A DNA stretch of 64,000 nt, taken from Ichthyophis bannanicus. Lineage: Eukaryota; Chordata; Amphibia; Gymnophiona; Ichthyophiidae. The stretch spans positions 326,758,297 through 326,822,296 of the forward strand of contig CM066040.1 in NCBI GenBank assembly GCA_033557465.1. Reading direction: 5' to 3'. The translations under genes and the position numbers were made by a program. Below the pieces are notes generated by a model. The model saw only the letters and a program-made list of their open reading frames with translations, was not told the origin of the DNA and made no database searches. Of the stretch, positions 9,665 to 19,929 are shown piece after piece (positions within the stretch are counted from its first letter, which is position 1; each line of letters starts with the position of its first letter).

Positions 9665-11281
9665 TGTGAGTTGAGCCCTGTTTGTGTGGGTGACCTGGAG
9701 TCTGCCTGAGTGCCGTGTGAGGGAGCCGTTCCTGGGAGTGTGCAGCAGAGGACCCTCCAGCAGTGTTTGAACAGCTACTCCTTCTCCTCCCTGGATCATC
9801 TTGGGGTCCTCTGGGGCTATAACCTCCTGCCCCAAGGCCATCGGCATTTCTTGAAGGCCTTGCATGTTTTCCTGTTTGGTCTTATTTTCAAATTTGTTTG
9901 GCTGCCTTTAAGTTTGCTGCCTATGAGGCATGGGGAAAAGGAAAAATAAGAAGTGAACTGGTGATGCAGGCTCTAGTGGTATGGGGGATGGTAAGATTGT
10001 TGGTCCCCTTGATAAGCATTTCCTGGTGTTACCCGAGATGGGCTCTCTCACTGAGGGGGCATCTCTCAGCTCTGTGGACTGCACGCCTCCTCCTCTTCCG
10101 GTCCCCCAGCTTTCTTCTACTCTAGATAGTAGCGTTGTTACCAAGTGTGATAAAATTTCCTATTCTCCGGGACCGTTGCCTAATCCTGTCACTGTTCTAA
10201 CTGGTGTTAAAATGAACCCTCCTTCTGATGATGTTACTTTAAAAGATTTGTGGTCTGCCATTGCTTCTATTGATACTAAAGTATCGACTTCGTTTGAGTC
10301 TTTATGTACCTTTACACAAGAGGCTCATCACAAATTTGCTGAGGTAGATAAGCAATTACGTGATATAGCTAGCACTGTTTCTACTCTGAATAAACAGGTA
10401 ATTAATTTGCAGCAGACAAGTTCTGCATTTATTAAAGATTCATTATCTACTTGTTATAAATTAGAATCACTGGAGAATGGTGCTAGGGCACTGAGTCTTC
10501 GTTTTTTAAATTTTCCTAAATCATCTTTGCTCTCTCCTCAGATTTTGTTAGAAAAATATTTCAGTGAAGTTTTGTTGTTTTCTGATAAGATTGCTATTCA
10601 GTCTTCTTATTACCTCCCTGGTGGAAAGTGCCGGCTGGATAAAGCAGTTGATGGGGTAGATGTATTATCTACAGATGTGGCTAAAGATTTAACTAATTTC
10701 CTAGAGGATTCACGGATTTGATTGCTAAAAGGGCCACGTTGGTGGTTTCTTTCTTCTCTAATTCAGATAAAATACAGGTCCTGAAGGCTTATTTTAAAAA
10801 CAAAGATAAGTCTTTTTGTGGTTATAAAATATATGTGTTTCCAGATGTTTCCAAGCCCACTCAAGCCCGTAGGAAAGGCTTTTTGGCCTTAAAACCTAGG
10901 GTGCTAGAGTTAGGCGCTACTTTTTTTCTTAGATTCCCATGTAAATGTATTATTACCTTTCTGGGATGTACATATGTTTTTTCTGATGTTACTCAATTGT
11001 AAACTTTTCTAATAGATAGGAAAAAGAAGTAGGCTTCTGTGTTTTTGCTCCTATTTTGATGTATCCTGCAGTGTTGTGGAGGTAATTTTTTTAACTTCTT
11101 GATTTCCTTTTTTATTATTTGATATTGTAATATGCGATTCTCTTACTCATCATGATGTGGACTAATATAGCTCTTTTTTTATATGCTAGTTTATTTACTT
11201 CATTTGTTACAATTTCTTGGTATTTCCTGTTTTGTTTTTGATTGTATTAATTTAAATCTCTCAATAAACATATTGAATGAT
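9665..11281 (+). mobile_element. HAL1-like element: L1/Tx1-type LINE with ORF1 but no ORF2
   Basis: Flanked by a perfect 14-bp target duplication AAAGCATGGAATAC at 9651-9664 and 11282-11295 (15 bp if the preceding T is counted). A ~265-bp 5' leader is followed by an ORF1 pseudogene (9930-11002) and only ~280 bp of AT-rich 3' sequence. That tail has CAATAAACATATTGAATG at the end. No endonuclease or reverse transcriptase is present between ORF1 and the 3' end, the structure known in mammals as HAL1. It could instead be an internally deleted copy of a normal element. It inserted into CR1-A. Confidence 0.8.
9930..11002 (+). pseudogene. L1-like ORF1 (nucleic-acid-binding chaperone type), broken
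   Basis: The ancestral start is probably ATG 9930 (MGKRKNKK). It is followed by TGA at 9954-9956, which looks like a CGA to TGA CpG decay, and the frame continues from ATG 9981. Residues from about 75 to 160 of the 9981 frame have heptad-like spacing, consistent with a coiled coil. LENGARALSLRFLNFPK then matches the start of the L1 ORF1 RRM-like region. A one-base frameshift near 10715-10722 moves to the frame reading IAKRATLVVSFFS, then SKPTQARRKGFLALKP, the C-terminal domain. It ends at 11002. It would bind LINE RNA; two lesions disable it. Confidence 0.78.
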
Positions 11282-11295
11282 AAAGCATGGAATAC

Positions 11296-11960
11296 AGCTA
11301 ATCTGGGCTTCCAAGATAGTATTTTTAAACAACACCCATGCTTGATGTAATTCTTTGACTTTTGTAACTGCTCCTTTTAGTTTTTTCTGAACTATTTTCC
11401 TCATTTTATCATAGTTTGAAAGTTCAAAGGTAGTATGTGGATCTCCTTACCGTCTTTCCTCCGTTTATTAAATCAAAAGCGATCATGCTATGATCATTAT
11501 TACCAAGTGGCCCCAACACCCTTATCTCTTGCACCAGATCTTGTGTTCCACTAAGGACTAGGTCCAAAATGGCTTCCCCTCTGGTCAGTTCATGAACCAG
11601 CTGCTCCAAGAAGCAGTCATTTATTTCATCTAGAAACTTTATCTCCCTAACATGTCCTGCCGTGACACTGACCCAGTCTATACCGGGGTAATTGAAATCA
11701 CCCATTATTACTGTGCTGTAACTTTTGTTAGCTTCCCTGATTTCTGTGAGCATTACATCATCCATTTGTTATTCTGGCCAGGCAGTCGATAGTACACCCC
11801 ACTGCCATCACTTTCCCCTTTTTACATGGAATTTCAATCCATAGAGATTTTACAGTGAATTTTGTTTCCTGCATAACTTTAATCCTTTCTGACTCAATGC
11901 TCTCTCTAACAGAGCGCAACCCCTCCACCAATTTGATCAGCTCTATCATTACGATATAGT
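11296..11960 (-). pseudogene. CR1-A endonuclease domain, broken
   Basis: Minus-strand 11765-11424 encodes an APE-type endonuclease part with GDFNYPGIDW, LDLVLSG and NDHSMI, the last holding the catalytic Asp-His pair of this family. A frameshift near 11760 separates it from the preceding strand LWIEIPCKKGKVMAVG (11850-11800). The domain would nick target DNA for priming. 11296-11423 is the linker towards RT, decayed. Confidence 0.82.
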
Positions 11961-12494
11961 TTGTACCCAGGTATCACAGTGTCCCACTGGTTGTTCTCCT
12001 TCCACCATGTCTCTGAGATACCAATCATATCTAACCTCTCATTTAGTGCTATATATTCTAACTATCCCATCTTATTTTTTAGACTTCTAGCATTTGCATA
12101 TAAGCATTTTAGAGACACTATTTTATTCATATTAATCTGGCTATTTGTAGACAGGGGTAATTTGCAGTCTTTAAGCTTTTGTCTGCTCTGTACTCAAGGG
12201 CATTTGGGTTACTTTTGTCTTTATTGGAACCTCTCTGTCAATATGTCCTAACTTCAATCTTGTGCTACTATCCTTCAAGGCTACATTTTTCCAAACCATG
12301 CGCTCTTCGGCGACTGTCGGCTTTCCCCTATTATCTAGTTTAAAAGCTGCTCTATCTCCTTTTTAAAGGTTAATGCCAGCAGCCAGGTTCCATCCCGATT
12401 AAGATGGAGCCCATTCTTTAGGAAAAGCCCCTCCTTTCCCCAGAATGTTCCCCAGTTCCTACAAATCCAAAACCCTCTTCCTTGCACCATCATC
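11961..12494 (-). other. CR1-A region between ORF1 and ORF2
   Basis: Continues the CR1 between esterase and endonuclease on the minus strand. It contains several stops and no separate element. GATTAAGATGGAGCCCATTC is shared in character with the CR1 at 23900-24000 (GACAGATGGACACCATT). Confidence 0.55.
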
Positions 12495-12990
12495 TCATCC
12501 ACACATTGAGACTCTGAAGCTCTGCCTGCCTTTTGGGTCCTGCGCGCAGAATGGGGTGCATTTCAGAGAATGCACCCTGGAAGTTCTAGATTTCAACTTC
12601 CTACCTAAAAGCCTAAATTTAGCCTCCAGAACCTCCCTACCACACTTTCCTATGTCATTGCTATCGACATGTACCAAGACAGCAGACTCCTCCCCAGCAC
12701 TATCTAAGACCTTGTCTAGGTGGCGCATGAGGTCTACTACCTTCGCACCAGGCAGGCATGTTACCAGGCGATCCTCACGTCCACCAGCCACCCATCTATC
12801 TACATGCCTAATGATCGAATCACCAACTAACCCTTCCCTTGTGGGCACATGGCCCTGGAGAAACCTTCTCGGTGCGAGAATGTTTTACATCGCCTGGAGG
12901 ACAGGTCCAAGCTACAGGATCACTTCCTGTCACACCAGGGTGATGCTTTCCTGTCACGTGACCTCTCTCCTCCATGGCAACAGGGATGCT
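12495..12990 (-). pseudogene. CR1-A ORF1 esterase-like domain, degenerate
   Basis: Minus-strand 12848-12495 carries VGDSIIRHVDRW (the SGNH-hydrolase GDS box with its Ser), CLPGAKVVDL, and HVDSNDIG. The last corresponds to the family GTND block, here altered from GT to DS. Such an esterase-like domain is known in CR1 ORF1 proteins. Sequence from 12990 to 12850 upstream is decayed ORF1. The first recognised ATG (12848) is internal, so the true start is lost. Confidence 0.8.
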
Positions 12991-12993
12991 GCC

Positions 12994-13858
12994 AGTCATA
13001 AAAAGGCACACCTAATGTTTGCCCAAACTCACCCTGAAAAACCACAATCCTTCTGGGGAAAATGTTCTGTGGAAATGAAGCCAAACTTGAGCTCTTTTGC
13101 AATGCAGACCAGTGACATATTTACAGAAGAAATGAAACTTATAAGGAAAAAAACACCCTCCCAGCAGTTAAATATGGTTGAAGTTCCATAATGTTGTGGG
13201 GCTGTTTTGCTGCCTCAGGAATTGGAGGTCTGGAATGTATTAAAGGAATCATGAAGTTAGAGAACTACCAAAATATTCTGGAGAGAAATGTGCTACCTAG
13301 TGTCAGAAAGCTAGGTCTGGGTCAAAGGTCATAGGTTCTCCAGCAGGCCAATGACCCAAAACATGCATCCAAAAGTACAAAAGAATGGCTAAAACGGGAC
13401 AAATGGACTGTTTTAAACTGGCCAGCAATGAGTCCTGATCGCAATCCAATCGAGAACCTTTGGAAAGAGCTGAAATCTACCATGTGTAAAAGAAATCCTG
13501 GAAACATTCATGAGTTATAACAAATCACAGTTGAAGAATGAGAGAAACTACCAGCAGACAGATGTACAAAACTTATAGATGGATACAAGAAATGTTTGGA
13601 TACTGTCATCACTGCTAAGGGTTGGGCAATCAAATATTAGTGAAGAGTACCCATTAATCCTGTCCAGGTCATATTTTGTTTTTCTCAGAAATTGCTACGT
13701 CTATGTTTCACAGGCATCTTTTTTTTTTGTTGTATACTTTTGAACATGCTATTAAAATATTATGATGACATACAGTTGGAATATTTCCAATTATTTCTCA
13801 AGATATTGTACACAGCATACCTAAAATGCATGGGTGCTAATAATGTTGACCCAAGCTG
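12994..13858 (+). pseudogene. Tc1/mariner transposase, 3' part of the split element
   Basis: Resumes the element broken at 6606: SHKKAHLMFAQTHPEK, then FWGKCSVEMKPNLSSF (DDE-domain core). Further on, degenerate codons for QNDPKHASK are visible in GCCAATGACCCAAAACATGC (13345-13364), followed by AMSPDRNPIENLWKEL (13427-13474). The last is the third acidic box of Tc1 transposases. The right terminal repeat ends ~13858. The flanking base pair is AA rather than TA, so the right target site has mutated. Frameshifts and stops are present. The poly-T at 13710 follows the coding part. Confidence 0.85.
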
Positions 13859-14261
13859 AAAAAGGGTATCACCCTCAGAGAAGCTAAGGTTACTGAAGCA
13901 TCATTTGTGATGTTGTGAAGCCAGAGAATTACATTTCCTTTGTTGTTTTGGGTTCATATTTTCCAGTAGACCCAAGTAAGCCTGGATTGACATAAAGTTT
14001 GAAAGGTGTGGAAGTGCTGTCACTATACCTCCATCCGGGCCTTTCTTGGTTTTCCTATGACTTTGAGTATGGAGCCTGCCTGCTTTCATGGTCTCACAGG
14101 CCTTGGGAGTTTGCTGCTACTGCCCAGGTTAGAGGGGGGAGAGGGGAGAGGGGAGCAGAGGATCTGGGCAGTAGGGGTAGGGGGAGGAGATCATTCCTTT
14201 CTCACTGGTGCCTATGGGAGTTTAAAATTTAAATCCAGTACTGAACTCAAGTAGAGAGTTA
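13859..14261. other. Unassigned, purine-rich stretch
   Basis: No gene recognised. A G/A-rich tract (GGGGAGAGGGGAGAGGGG) lies near 14135-14153. Frames here are short and overlap on both strands. Confidence 0.35.
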
Positions 14262-14463
14262 CAGAGTTGTCAAGTTACCCAGTTCCAGGAGTGAGATTTT
14301 AAGCCAGTCCTGGATTTCTGACAATCTCATCCAGATGCATTATGGGAGCTTCACACTTATTTCAATGGGTAAAATCAGGAACTACAAAGACCATACCGCA
14401 TTGCAAAGCAAATTTAAATTCAGAACTAGCAAAGAAATCTCACTGGGTAACTTGGCAACTCTG
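14262..14463. mobile_element. ~200-bp MITE with 22-bp inverted ends
   Basis: CAGAGTTGTCAAGTTACCCA at the left is opposed by TGGGTAACTTGGCAACTCTG at the right, with a single mismatch. GAGTTAC lies immediately outside the right end and AGAGTTAC overlaps the left boundary. A target duplication is therefore likely, but its exact ends are ambiguous. Non-coding. Confidence 0.6.
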
Positions 14464-14829
14464 GAGTTACCTAGCCCTTATAAAGTCAAGCAAAGTGGAA
14501 TTTACAACCATTGTCACCCAGGCTGGTACTGCGTTGCCCTTTGCCAACAGGCATTCATATGGGTATAGAGAAAGTCCTCTGCCCTGACTCACCTTTAAGT
14601 GTGGGGTCTGGTGCCATCAATTCTTCTGTGTAATCCTTCTCCTCCATCACATAATGCTGCAAAAGAAAGTCGGGTCACATGTCTTCCTTTGCATGTCCAG
14701 AGTGGGGTGGGCTGTGCTCTGCTCTACTAGACTTGCAGGGGATCATAATAAAGACCTCAGGCTACCTTTTCTGCACTTTGTAGAATACTTTCTGTAGACA
14801 CAACTACAGATAGTTCAACAAAACATTTC

Positions 14830-15276
14830 TCTGTTTTATAGATATAGGAGGACCCCATTTTTTGTGTCCTCTCTCTTTCCAAGGAAGAACATTCTGGACT
14901 CCTTGCTCCTAAGTAGAGGAGGGACAGTATGATGGGGGGGGGGGGGGGAGGCGGCTTCCCTGTGGGGAGGGAGGAAAGTGTAAAGGGCCTGAATAGCCAT
15001 TGCCCTTTGTCTTCCTTCAGTGGAGTTCAAGGGGGAAGGAGGAGAGGCTGACTGAGTCTGGCAGCAGAAAGTCAAGTAGGGTGAGGAGAGAGTGAAGGCC
15101 TTTGGATACGGTGAAGAACAAGTCACTGGAGACTTTGGCAAGAGACGCGTCTGTAGAATGTAGTACATGAAAACCAGATTGCAGTGTGAGTAGTTTAGAA
15201 GCAATGAGGAAGATGGAGATGGGCTGATAATTATAATTAGAGACAAGCAGGGTCTAGTGAAGGTTTTTTATGGGTG
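14830..15276 (-). pseudogene. L2-type LINE RT fragment, decayed
   Basis: Read on the minus strand, 15276-14840 gives scattered matches to L2-type RT: KPSLDP near 15255, SGFHVLHSTDASLAKVSSD across 15190-15115, then LLTLLDFLLP. Stops and frameshifts are frequent. It continues on the other side of hAT-E at 16264. A run of 18 G at 14933-14950 lies inside. Confidence 0.5.
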
Positions 15277-15284
15277 AGTGTAAC

Positions 15285-16255
15285 CAGTGGTGGGATTCAG
15301 CCGGTTCGCATCGGTTTGCACAAACCTTTTCCTAGAATTTCCCGAATTCACAGAACAGGTCCCTATAGGCGGTTTCCCACTCCATGTGAAGCTACAACAC
15401 CAACAGGGCCAGCACTACCCGGTAAGCGTGGCAAGCACGGCAGGGGGGCGCTGATGCCCAGGGGAACCAGAGTGGCTATACTGCCAAAAATCCCTAATCC
15501 TTTATTGCTTATCCAGTGTGTCACGCAAAGCCGGTGCGGTGCGGAAAGATCAGCAGCGGCAGCAGGAGGCAGAGAAACAAAGTCCGTCAGCAGTCGACGA
15601 GGAGATAAAAGCTGCAGTAATCGCCTTCCCTTTAAGCAAAGCTGTGCTCCTTTCCAGGGTCGCAGCAGCAGGAGGCACTTAATATGATTTAAGTTCCTGT
15701 GCACGGAGACACCGGAAGTGAAGTCTTATTAAGTTCTTCCTGCCGCTGTGAGTATGGGAAGGAGCACAGCTTTAGTTGAAGCGAAGGAGATTACTGCAGT
15801 TTTTACGGCCTAAGACGAGAGAGCAGATGAGGTATGGGGGGGGGGGGGAGCAGCCTGTCCCACGTTCCAAAAACGGAACTGCTGGATGTGATCCCGTCGA
15901 TCCGTAGGAGAAGCTGCTCCTACGGATGGAAGAAGTGAAGCCAGCAGCGATGTTGTGAGCGCAGGAGCAGCCTGTCCCATGGACTGAAGGGATCGCATCC
16001 AGCAGTTCAGTTTTTGGTCCGTGGGACAGGTTGCTCTTGCGGGCCGCGGAAGTGAACATGGCAGTAATCGCAGCCAGCAGCCATACTGTGAGCGCACAGG
16101 AGCAACCTGTCCCGAGGGCCAAAGCGAAGAAGCAAGTTGTGGCCGGAGATGCACAGAAGGTAGGATACAATTTAGAGGGGGCGCCGATGTACAGGTTGCA
16201 GGGGGCGCCATACTGGCTCAGATCTGGTTCCTAAGATTTCTGAATCCCACCAGCG
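15285..16255. mobile_element. hAT-E: 971-bp hAT-like element
   Basis: The start CAGTGGTGGGATTCAG is opposed by CTGAATCCCACCAGCG, with two changed bases at the right tip. A perfect 8-bp duplication AGTGTAAC lies at 15277-15284 and 16256-16263. No transposase is visible. The interior repeats GGAGCAGCCTGTCCCA-type segments at 15846, 15964 and 16098, with an inverted copy at 16022. It also holds a G run at 15837-15849. It does not carry the satellite cassette of hAT-A to D. Inserted into an L2-type LINE. Confidence 0.85.
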
Positions 16256-16263
16256 AGTGTAAC

Positions 16264-16738
16264 CAAAGCATGTTGCAGTGGAAAGCAATACACTGAGAAT
16301 ATGACCGATGGAAGGGACAACAGCAGAAAAGATAGATGGGGGGGGGGGAGATAGGATCAGAGGAGTAGGTAGTAAGTTTAGAGGAGGAGAGAAGATGTGC
16401 TGTTTCCTCCTCAATGATTTTAGAAAAGGAAGAAAGGGTGACAGAGGTTGAGGAAAGGATTTGGGATCGAGGAGGGAGCAGGGGGATGGAGGTGACCCTG
16501 TGAGAACTCATGACTAATCTTGTGGACTTTATCACAGAAACAGTCAGTCAAGGTCTGGGCAGGAAGAGAAGGAAGGGTAGGGCATGGCGGCCCCTTGAGG
16601 AGAGAGAACAGTTGCAAAGAGATGGCTAGGGTCAGAGGCAAGAGAGTTAGTCAGATGAGGAGAGCGCTTTTGCTTGGCTAGTGCTATAGCAGACTGGAAG
16701 GACGTGAGCGTGAATTTGAAATGTAAGAAGTCAGAAAG
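16264..16738 (-). pseudogene. L2-type LINE linker fragment, decayed
   Basis: On the minus strand 16700-16440 reads IALAKQKRSPHLTN, then LTDCFCDKVHKISHEFSQ. This matches the linker of L2-type LINEs ahead of the RT (the FFxDKIxxIR block). It joins the RT fragment at 14830-15276 across hAT-E. It is cut at 16738 by the Penelope-like insertion. Confidence 0.6.
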
Positions 16739-16827
16739 AGACCAAATACCAATCCAAAGCAAACAATCCAATTTGATTTTATTAGCGAACAGAAATAACC
16801 TGTAAATCCACAATGAATACCTGACAC

Positions 16828-16873
16828 AATCCAACATGGCCGTGTTTCGGCAAGGTCTTCTTCAAGGATTAAG
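16828..16873 (-). ncRNA. Hammerhead-ribozyme-like motif, left arm (degenerate)
   Basis: On the minus strand stem I halves AATCC and GGATT enclose TTGAAGA (the expected core is CTGANGA, so C3 is changed to U). Then come a short stem II region, CGAAA, and a self-complementary CACGGCCATG stem III ending at a GTT cleavage triplet. The architecture fits the minimal type-I hammerheads known from Penelope-like elements. The C3 change should abolish or weaken activity. Confidence 0.5.
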
Positions 16874-18469
16874 ACTACAAGTAAAATAACATAAAATATT
16901 AGTTAAAATCATAAATATGAAGCTGAAAAAATTAAAATAAGACAAAATGAACAACAAGAAAGCTGAGACAAATGAACATGATACATAAAAACTAAGTATA
17001 CAATAAAACCATTAAACAGATCTGTGGAAAAAATATCAACCACATAAATAAATGAATGAATGAATAATAAATAATATCCATGTGAGGAGACAATATAAGG
17101 AAATATACATAAAACGGCCATTAAAAACCAATATATAAAATGCAAGTCAAAACTCATCATAAGGCTAAAATAGCTAGAAAGGGAGAATGTGTTTGGTCTT
17201 TTAACTAATACAAAATAATGAACGTGTTACACGTACATAAATAATACATCCAAAAATATAACAGCAAACTCATAAATAAATACGTTGGGCCTTCTAAAAA
17301 TATATAGGACCACATTAACCAGGGAGTAAAAACGGAGAGGAGGCATTTGAAAAACTAATTTTATGTGACCTGACTCACATGAGGTGTGCTGTCTTTGGCA
17401 GCGTGATGGTAATGTCAATAACTCAGCAGACAGTCCTCTTACATCTTTTGTTCAACTAAGGAAGGGGAAACAAAATTATATGAATGTGTGTGAAAACCTT
17501 TCGGAGACGAACAATGACGTAGGCACAATATTGGCCAGCTATAGGGGAATATAGATAGACTCCTAAAAAGGCAATAACCTATGCAGGAGATCTCTGTGAT
17601 GAACCCATATCCAAAAGCATCCAATGGGAAGACTCTTGGGGACTATCTATAAGTTAAATCATTAAAAAGACTAAAAAATAATAAATTATATATAAATAAT
17701 TAAAGAACTAGGAAGCCGAAAGAACACATTTAAGTATAATAATGAACGGGAGACAAGGAGAAAAACAACTTTATAAAAAACTCTATAAAAAATGCATCAG
17801 ATATGGGTTCATGATTTCCTGCATAGTTATTGTCTTTTTAGAAGTCTTTATCTATATTCCCCTACAGCCGGCAAATATTATGCCTACGAGTACGTCATTG
17901 TTCGTCTCCGAAAGGTTTTCACACACATTAACATAATTTTGTTTCCCCTTCCTTAGTTGGACAAAAGATGCAAGAGGGCTGTCTGCTGAGTTATTGACTT
18001 ATTACCATCACGCTGCCAAAGGCACCGCACGTCATGCGAGTCAGGTCTTATAAAATTAGTTTTTCAAACGCCTCCTCTCCCTCTTTTACTCCATGGGTAA
18101 TGCAGTCCTTTATATGTTTAGCAGGCCCAACGTATTTGTTTATGATTTTTATGATATATTTTATGATATATTATTTATGTACTGTATGTGTAACACGTTC
18201 ATTATTTTGTGTTAGTTATAAGACCACATACCTTCTCCCTTTTTAGCTATTTTAGCATTAAGATGAGTTTTGACGTGCTTTTTATATATTGGTTTTTAAC
18301 GGCCGTTTTATGTATATTTCCTTATATTTTCTCCTCACACGGATATTATTTATTATTCATTTTTTAATGTGGTTGATATTTATTCCACAGTTCTATTTAA
18401 TGGTTTCATTGTATATTTAGTTTTTATGTATCATGTTCATTTGTCTCTACTTTCTTGTTGTTCATTCTG

Positions 18470-18600
18470 TTTACGCCTTCTGTGTTTGTCTTGATTAGAT
18501 TGTAAGCTCTGATGAGCAGGGACTGTCTCTTACATGTTTCTGTACAGCGCTGCGTAGGACTGGTAGCACTATAAAAATGCTCAGTAGTAGTAGCTGTAGT
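18470..18600 (+). repeat. SINE/LINE 3'-tail insertion in the fold-back right arm
   Basis: The segment TTAGATTGTAAGCTCTGATG, then TGTACAGCGCTGCGTAGG, then AGTAGTAGTAG is absent from the left arm. Arm sequence GTTCATT flanks it on both sides, a possible short duplication. The same tail occurs at 30825-30920 and, shortened, at 31700-31760 and 57120-57150. It is therefore a dispersed family that ends in a trinucleotide run. Confidence 0.7.
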
Positions 18601-18677
18601 TCATTTTATCTTATTTTAATTTTTTCAGCTTCATATTTATGATTTTAACTATTATTTTATGTTATTTTACTTGTAGT

Positions 18678-18726
18678 CTTAACCCCTGAAGGCGGCCTTG
18701 ACGAAATACAGCCGTGTCAGGTTAAG
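18678..18726 (+). ncRNA. Hammerhead-ribozyme-like motif, right arm
   Basis: Stem I CTTAACC (18678-18684) pairs perfectly with GGTTAAG (18720-18726). The core is CTGAAGG at 18686-18692 (consensus CTGANGA, last A changed to G), followed by GCGGCCTTG and CGAAA at 18702-18706. Stem III is a short hairpin around ACAGCCGTGT. The predicted cleavage triplet is GTC ending at 18718. One core change makes activity doubtful, but the fold is recognisable. Confidence 0.5.
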
Positions 18727-18865
18727 TGTCAGGGGTTTCTTGTGGATTTAGAGGTTATTTCTGTTCTCTAATAAAATCAGATTGGATTACTTGCTTTGGA
18801 CTGGTGCTTGTGACCACTTGCAAGTTTCCCAGTGCTTCCTTCATTGGACTGGAGAAGTCAGAAAG

Positions 18866-19352
18866 GGTACAAGATTTAAACCAAAGGTGCTCAGCCTTTA
18901 TACTTGGTATGAAGCCCATGCATGTGTGAGACATTTGCAAAGCTGTGGAAATATCTGAAGACGGGCCCTCCAAGGCATGGTGACCTCAGTTATAAGTACT
19001 TGTATAGCATTTTTCTTCTCCCTCCAATAGTTACAATCACAAATGACTACAGATGGACAATAAGTTGCAGCTCTGAAGACCACCAGCAGAGAGCAGCATT
19101 GCTTCACATACTGCTTGGAGCATTCCATTCTATGACCACTAAAGAGGTATCACCTTATATATGTATATTATTTTTTATTTGTTAACCTTTATTTTTCTGA
19201 AAATTCTGGGGGGAGGGGGGGGTTTGGCTGGAGATTTGGCATTTTTTGCATGCAAGAACCCATGTAATATACTCAAGCCTTCCATTCCGCTGCACATTGA
19301 ACATGTGGAATCCATCCTCCACTAAGGATATCCAAAATGTAAGAAAATAACC
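18866..19352. other. Unassigned flank
   Basis: Continues after the right target duplication of the fold-back. Possibly further upstream parts of the decayed L2-type LINE (minus), but no diagnostic motif is visible. AT-rich region with G runs at 19209-19230. Confidence 0.35.
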
Positions 19353-19432
19353 AGGAGCCTTAAGAACATAAGATGTACCAGGATGGGTCCAATCATAGGT
19401 CCATCAAGCCCAGCATCTATCTATATTAGAAT
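19353..19432 (-). mobile_element. CR1 3'-end fragment
   Basis: TTAAGAACATAAGAT followed by GGTCCATCAAGCCCAG is the tail and last ~70 bases of the CR1-A family on the minus strand. A short, severely 5'-truncated copy. Confidence 0.75.
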
Positions 19433-19915
19433 CAACACTAAGAGGGAACGCCGTACCTGAGGATTTTATTCCAATGTTGAAAGTGTGAGTATCCGCATAC
19501 TTTTACTGTAAAAACGTCAGACATTTGCCCCTGCATGTTATTTACCTCCCTGAACTAAATGCATCTAGAAACGTCTCCGCAAAATGCAGCAGAGTTTCTA
19601 ATGTCTGGAGGGAAAGTAGTTTTCAAAGCACCTTACACATGGCTTACGTAGGCCGACAGATTCTCTGGGCCAAAGCTACCGTCCCAGGGCACAGCACAGC
19701 ACAAAAAGGGTTTAAGCACTCAAGCCTATCAATAGAGTTCTCACATGTGATTTTCCACTCCAAAAGCAATGAAGAAAAGAAGGGGCCCAGCATTCGGACT
19801 AAGGGGAAACACATCTCCCCTCCTTCAGAAGCAGGGATTCTTTCCTGAGAGTGAGAAAACTACACAAAAGCCGTTATTGCAACAGGGAAAAGGGAACGGA
19901 ACTGAAAAATGATTG
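19433..19915. other. Unassigned
   Basis: No gene or repeat recognised. A 107-codon frame (19525-19848) has no familiar motif and I do not support it as a gene. Confidence 0.3.
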
Positions 19916-19929
19916 CTTCGATGAGGTAG

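Larger units (their letters stand above)
6615..12993 (-). mobile_element. CR1 LINE (CR1-A), split by two later insertions
   Basis: Minus-strand CR1 running from ORF1 (near 12990) to its 3' end at ~6615. It shows the CR1 3' region GACCAAGGTCCATCAAGCCC and the octamer-like tail TATGTTCTTATG on the minus strand. AGTCATAA occurs at 6607-6614 and 12994-13001, a candidate 8-bp target duplication in the Tc1 host. Two insertions, hAT-B (7004-7914) and an L1-like element (9665-11281), are removed to restore continuity. About 3.8 kb of CR1 remains, close to full length but 5'-incomplete. Multiple stops and frameshifts inactivate it. Confidence 0.85.
16739..18852. mobile_element. Penelope-like fold-back element with ~0.9-1 kb inverted arms
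   Basis: Two inverted arms, about 16748-17620 and 17791-18805, flank an AT-rich spacer of ~170 bp. Examples: CCATATC and GATATGGG at the centre, and CTTTCGGAGACGAACAATGA (17500) opposed near 17900. AGAAGTCAGAAAG at 16726-16738 and 18853-18865 is a perfect 13-bp candidate target duplication. Each arm carries the sequence resembling CGAAACACGGCCGTGT that I associate with the pseudo-LTRs of Penelope-like elements, with hammerhead-like cores. No RT or GIY-YIG coding region is present, so it would be non-autonomous or a solo inverted pLTR pair. Confidence 0.7.

Noticed and set aside
9908..10144. Minus-strand frame opposite the L1-like ORF1
   Set aside because: Antisense shadow of the ORF1 region; no motif.
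12994..13858. Intact Tc1 transposase
   Set aside because: Although the acidic-box regions are recognisable, stops and frameshifts occur and the N-terminal half is 6 kb away across a LINE insertion.
18500..18530. CTGATGAG in AAGCTCTGATGAGCAGGG as a hammerhead core
   Set aside because: No GAAA box or stem-forming partner follows. The segment is a common SINE/LINE tail found elsewhere in the window.
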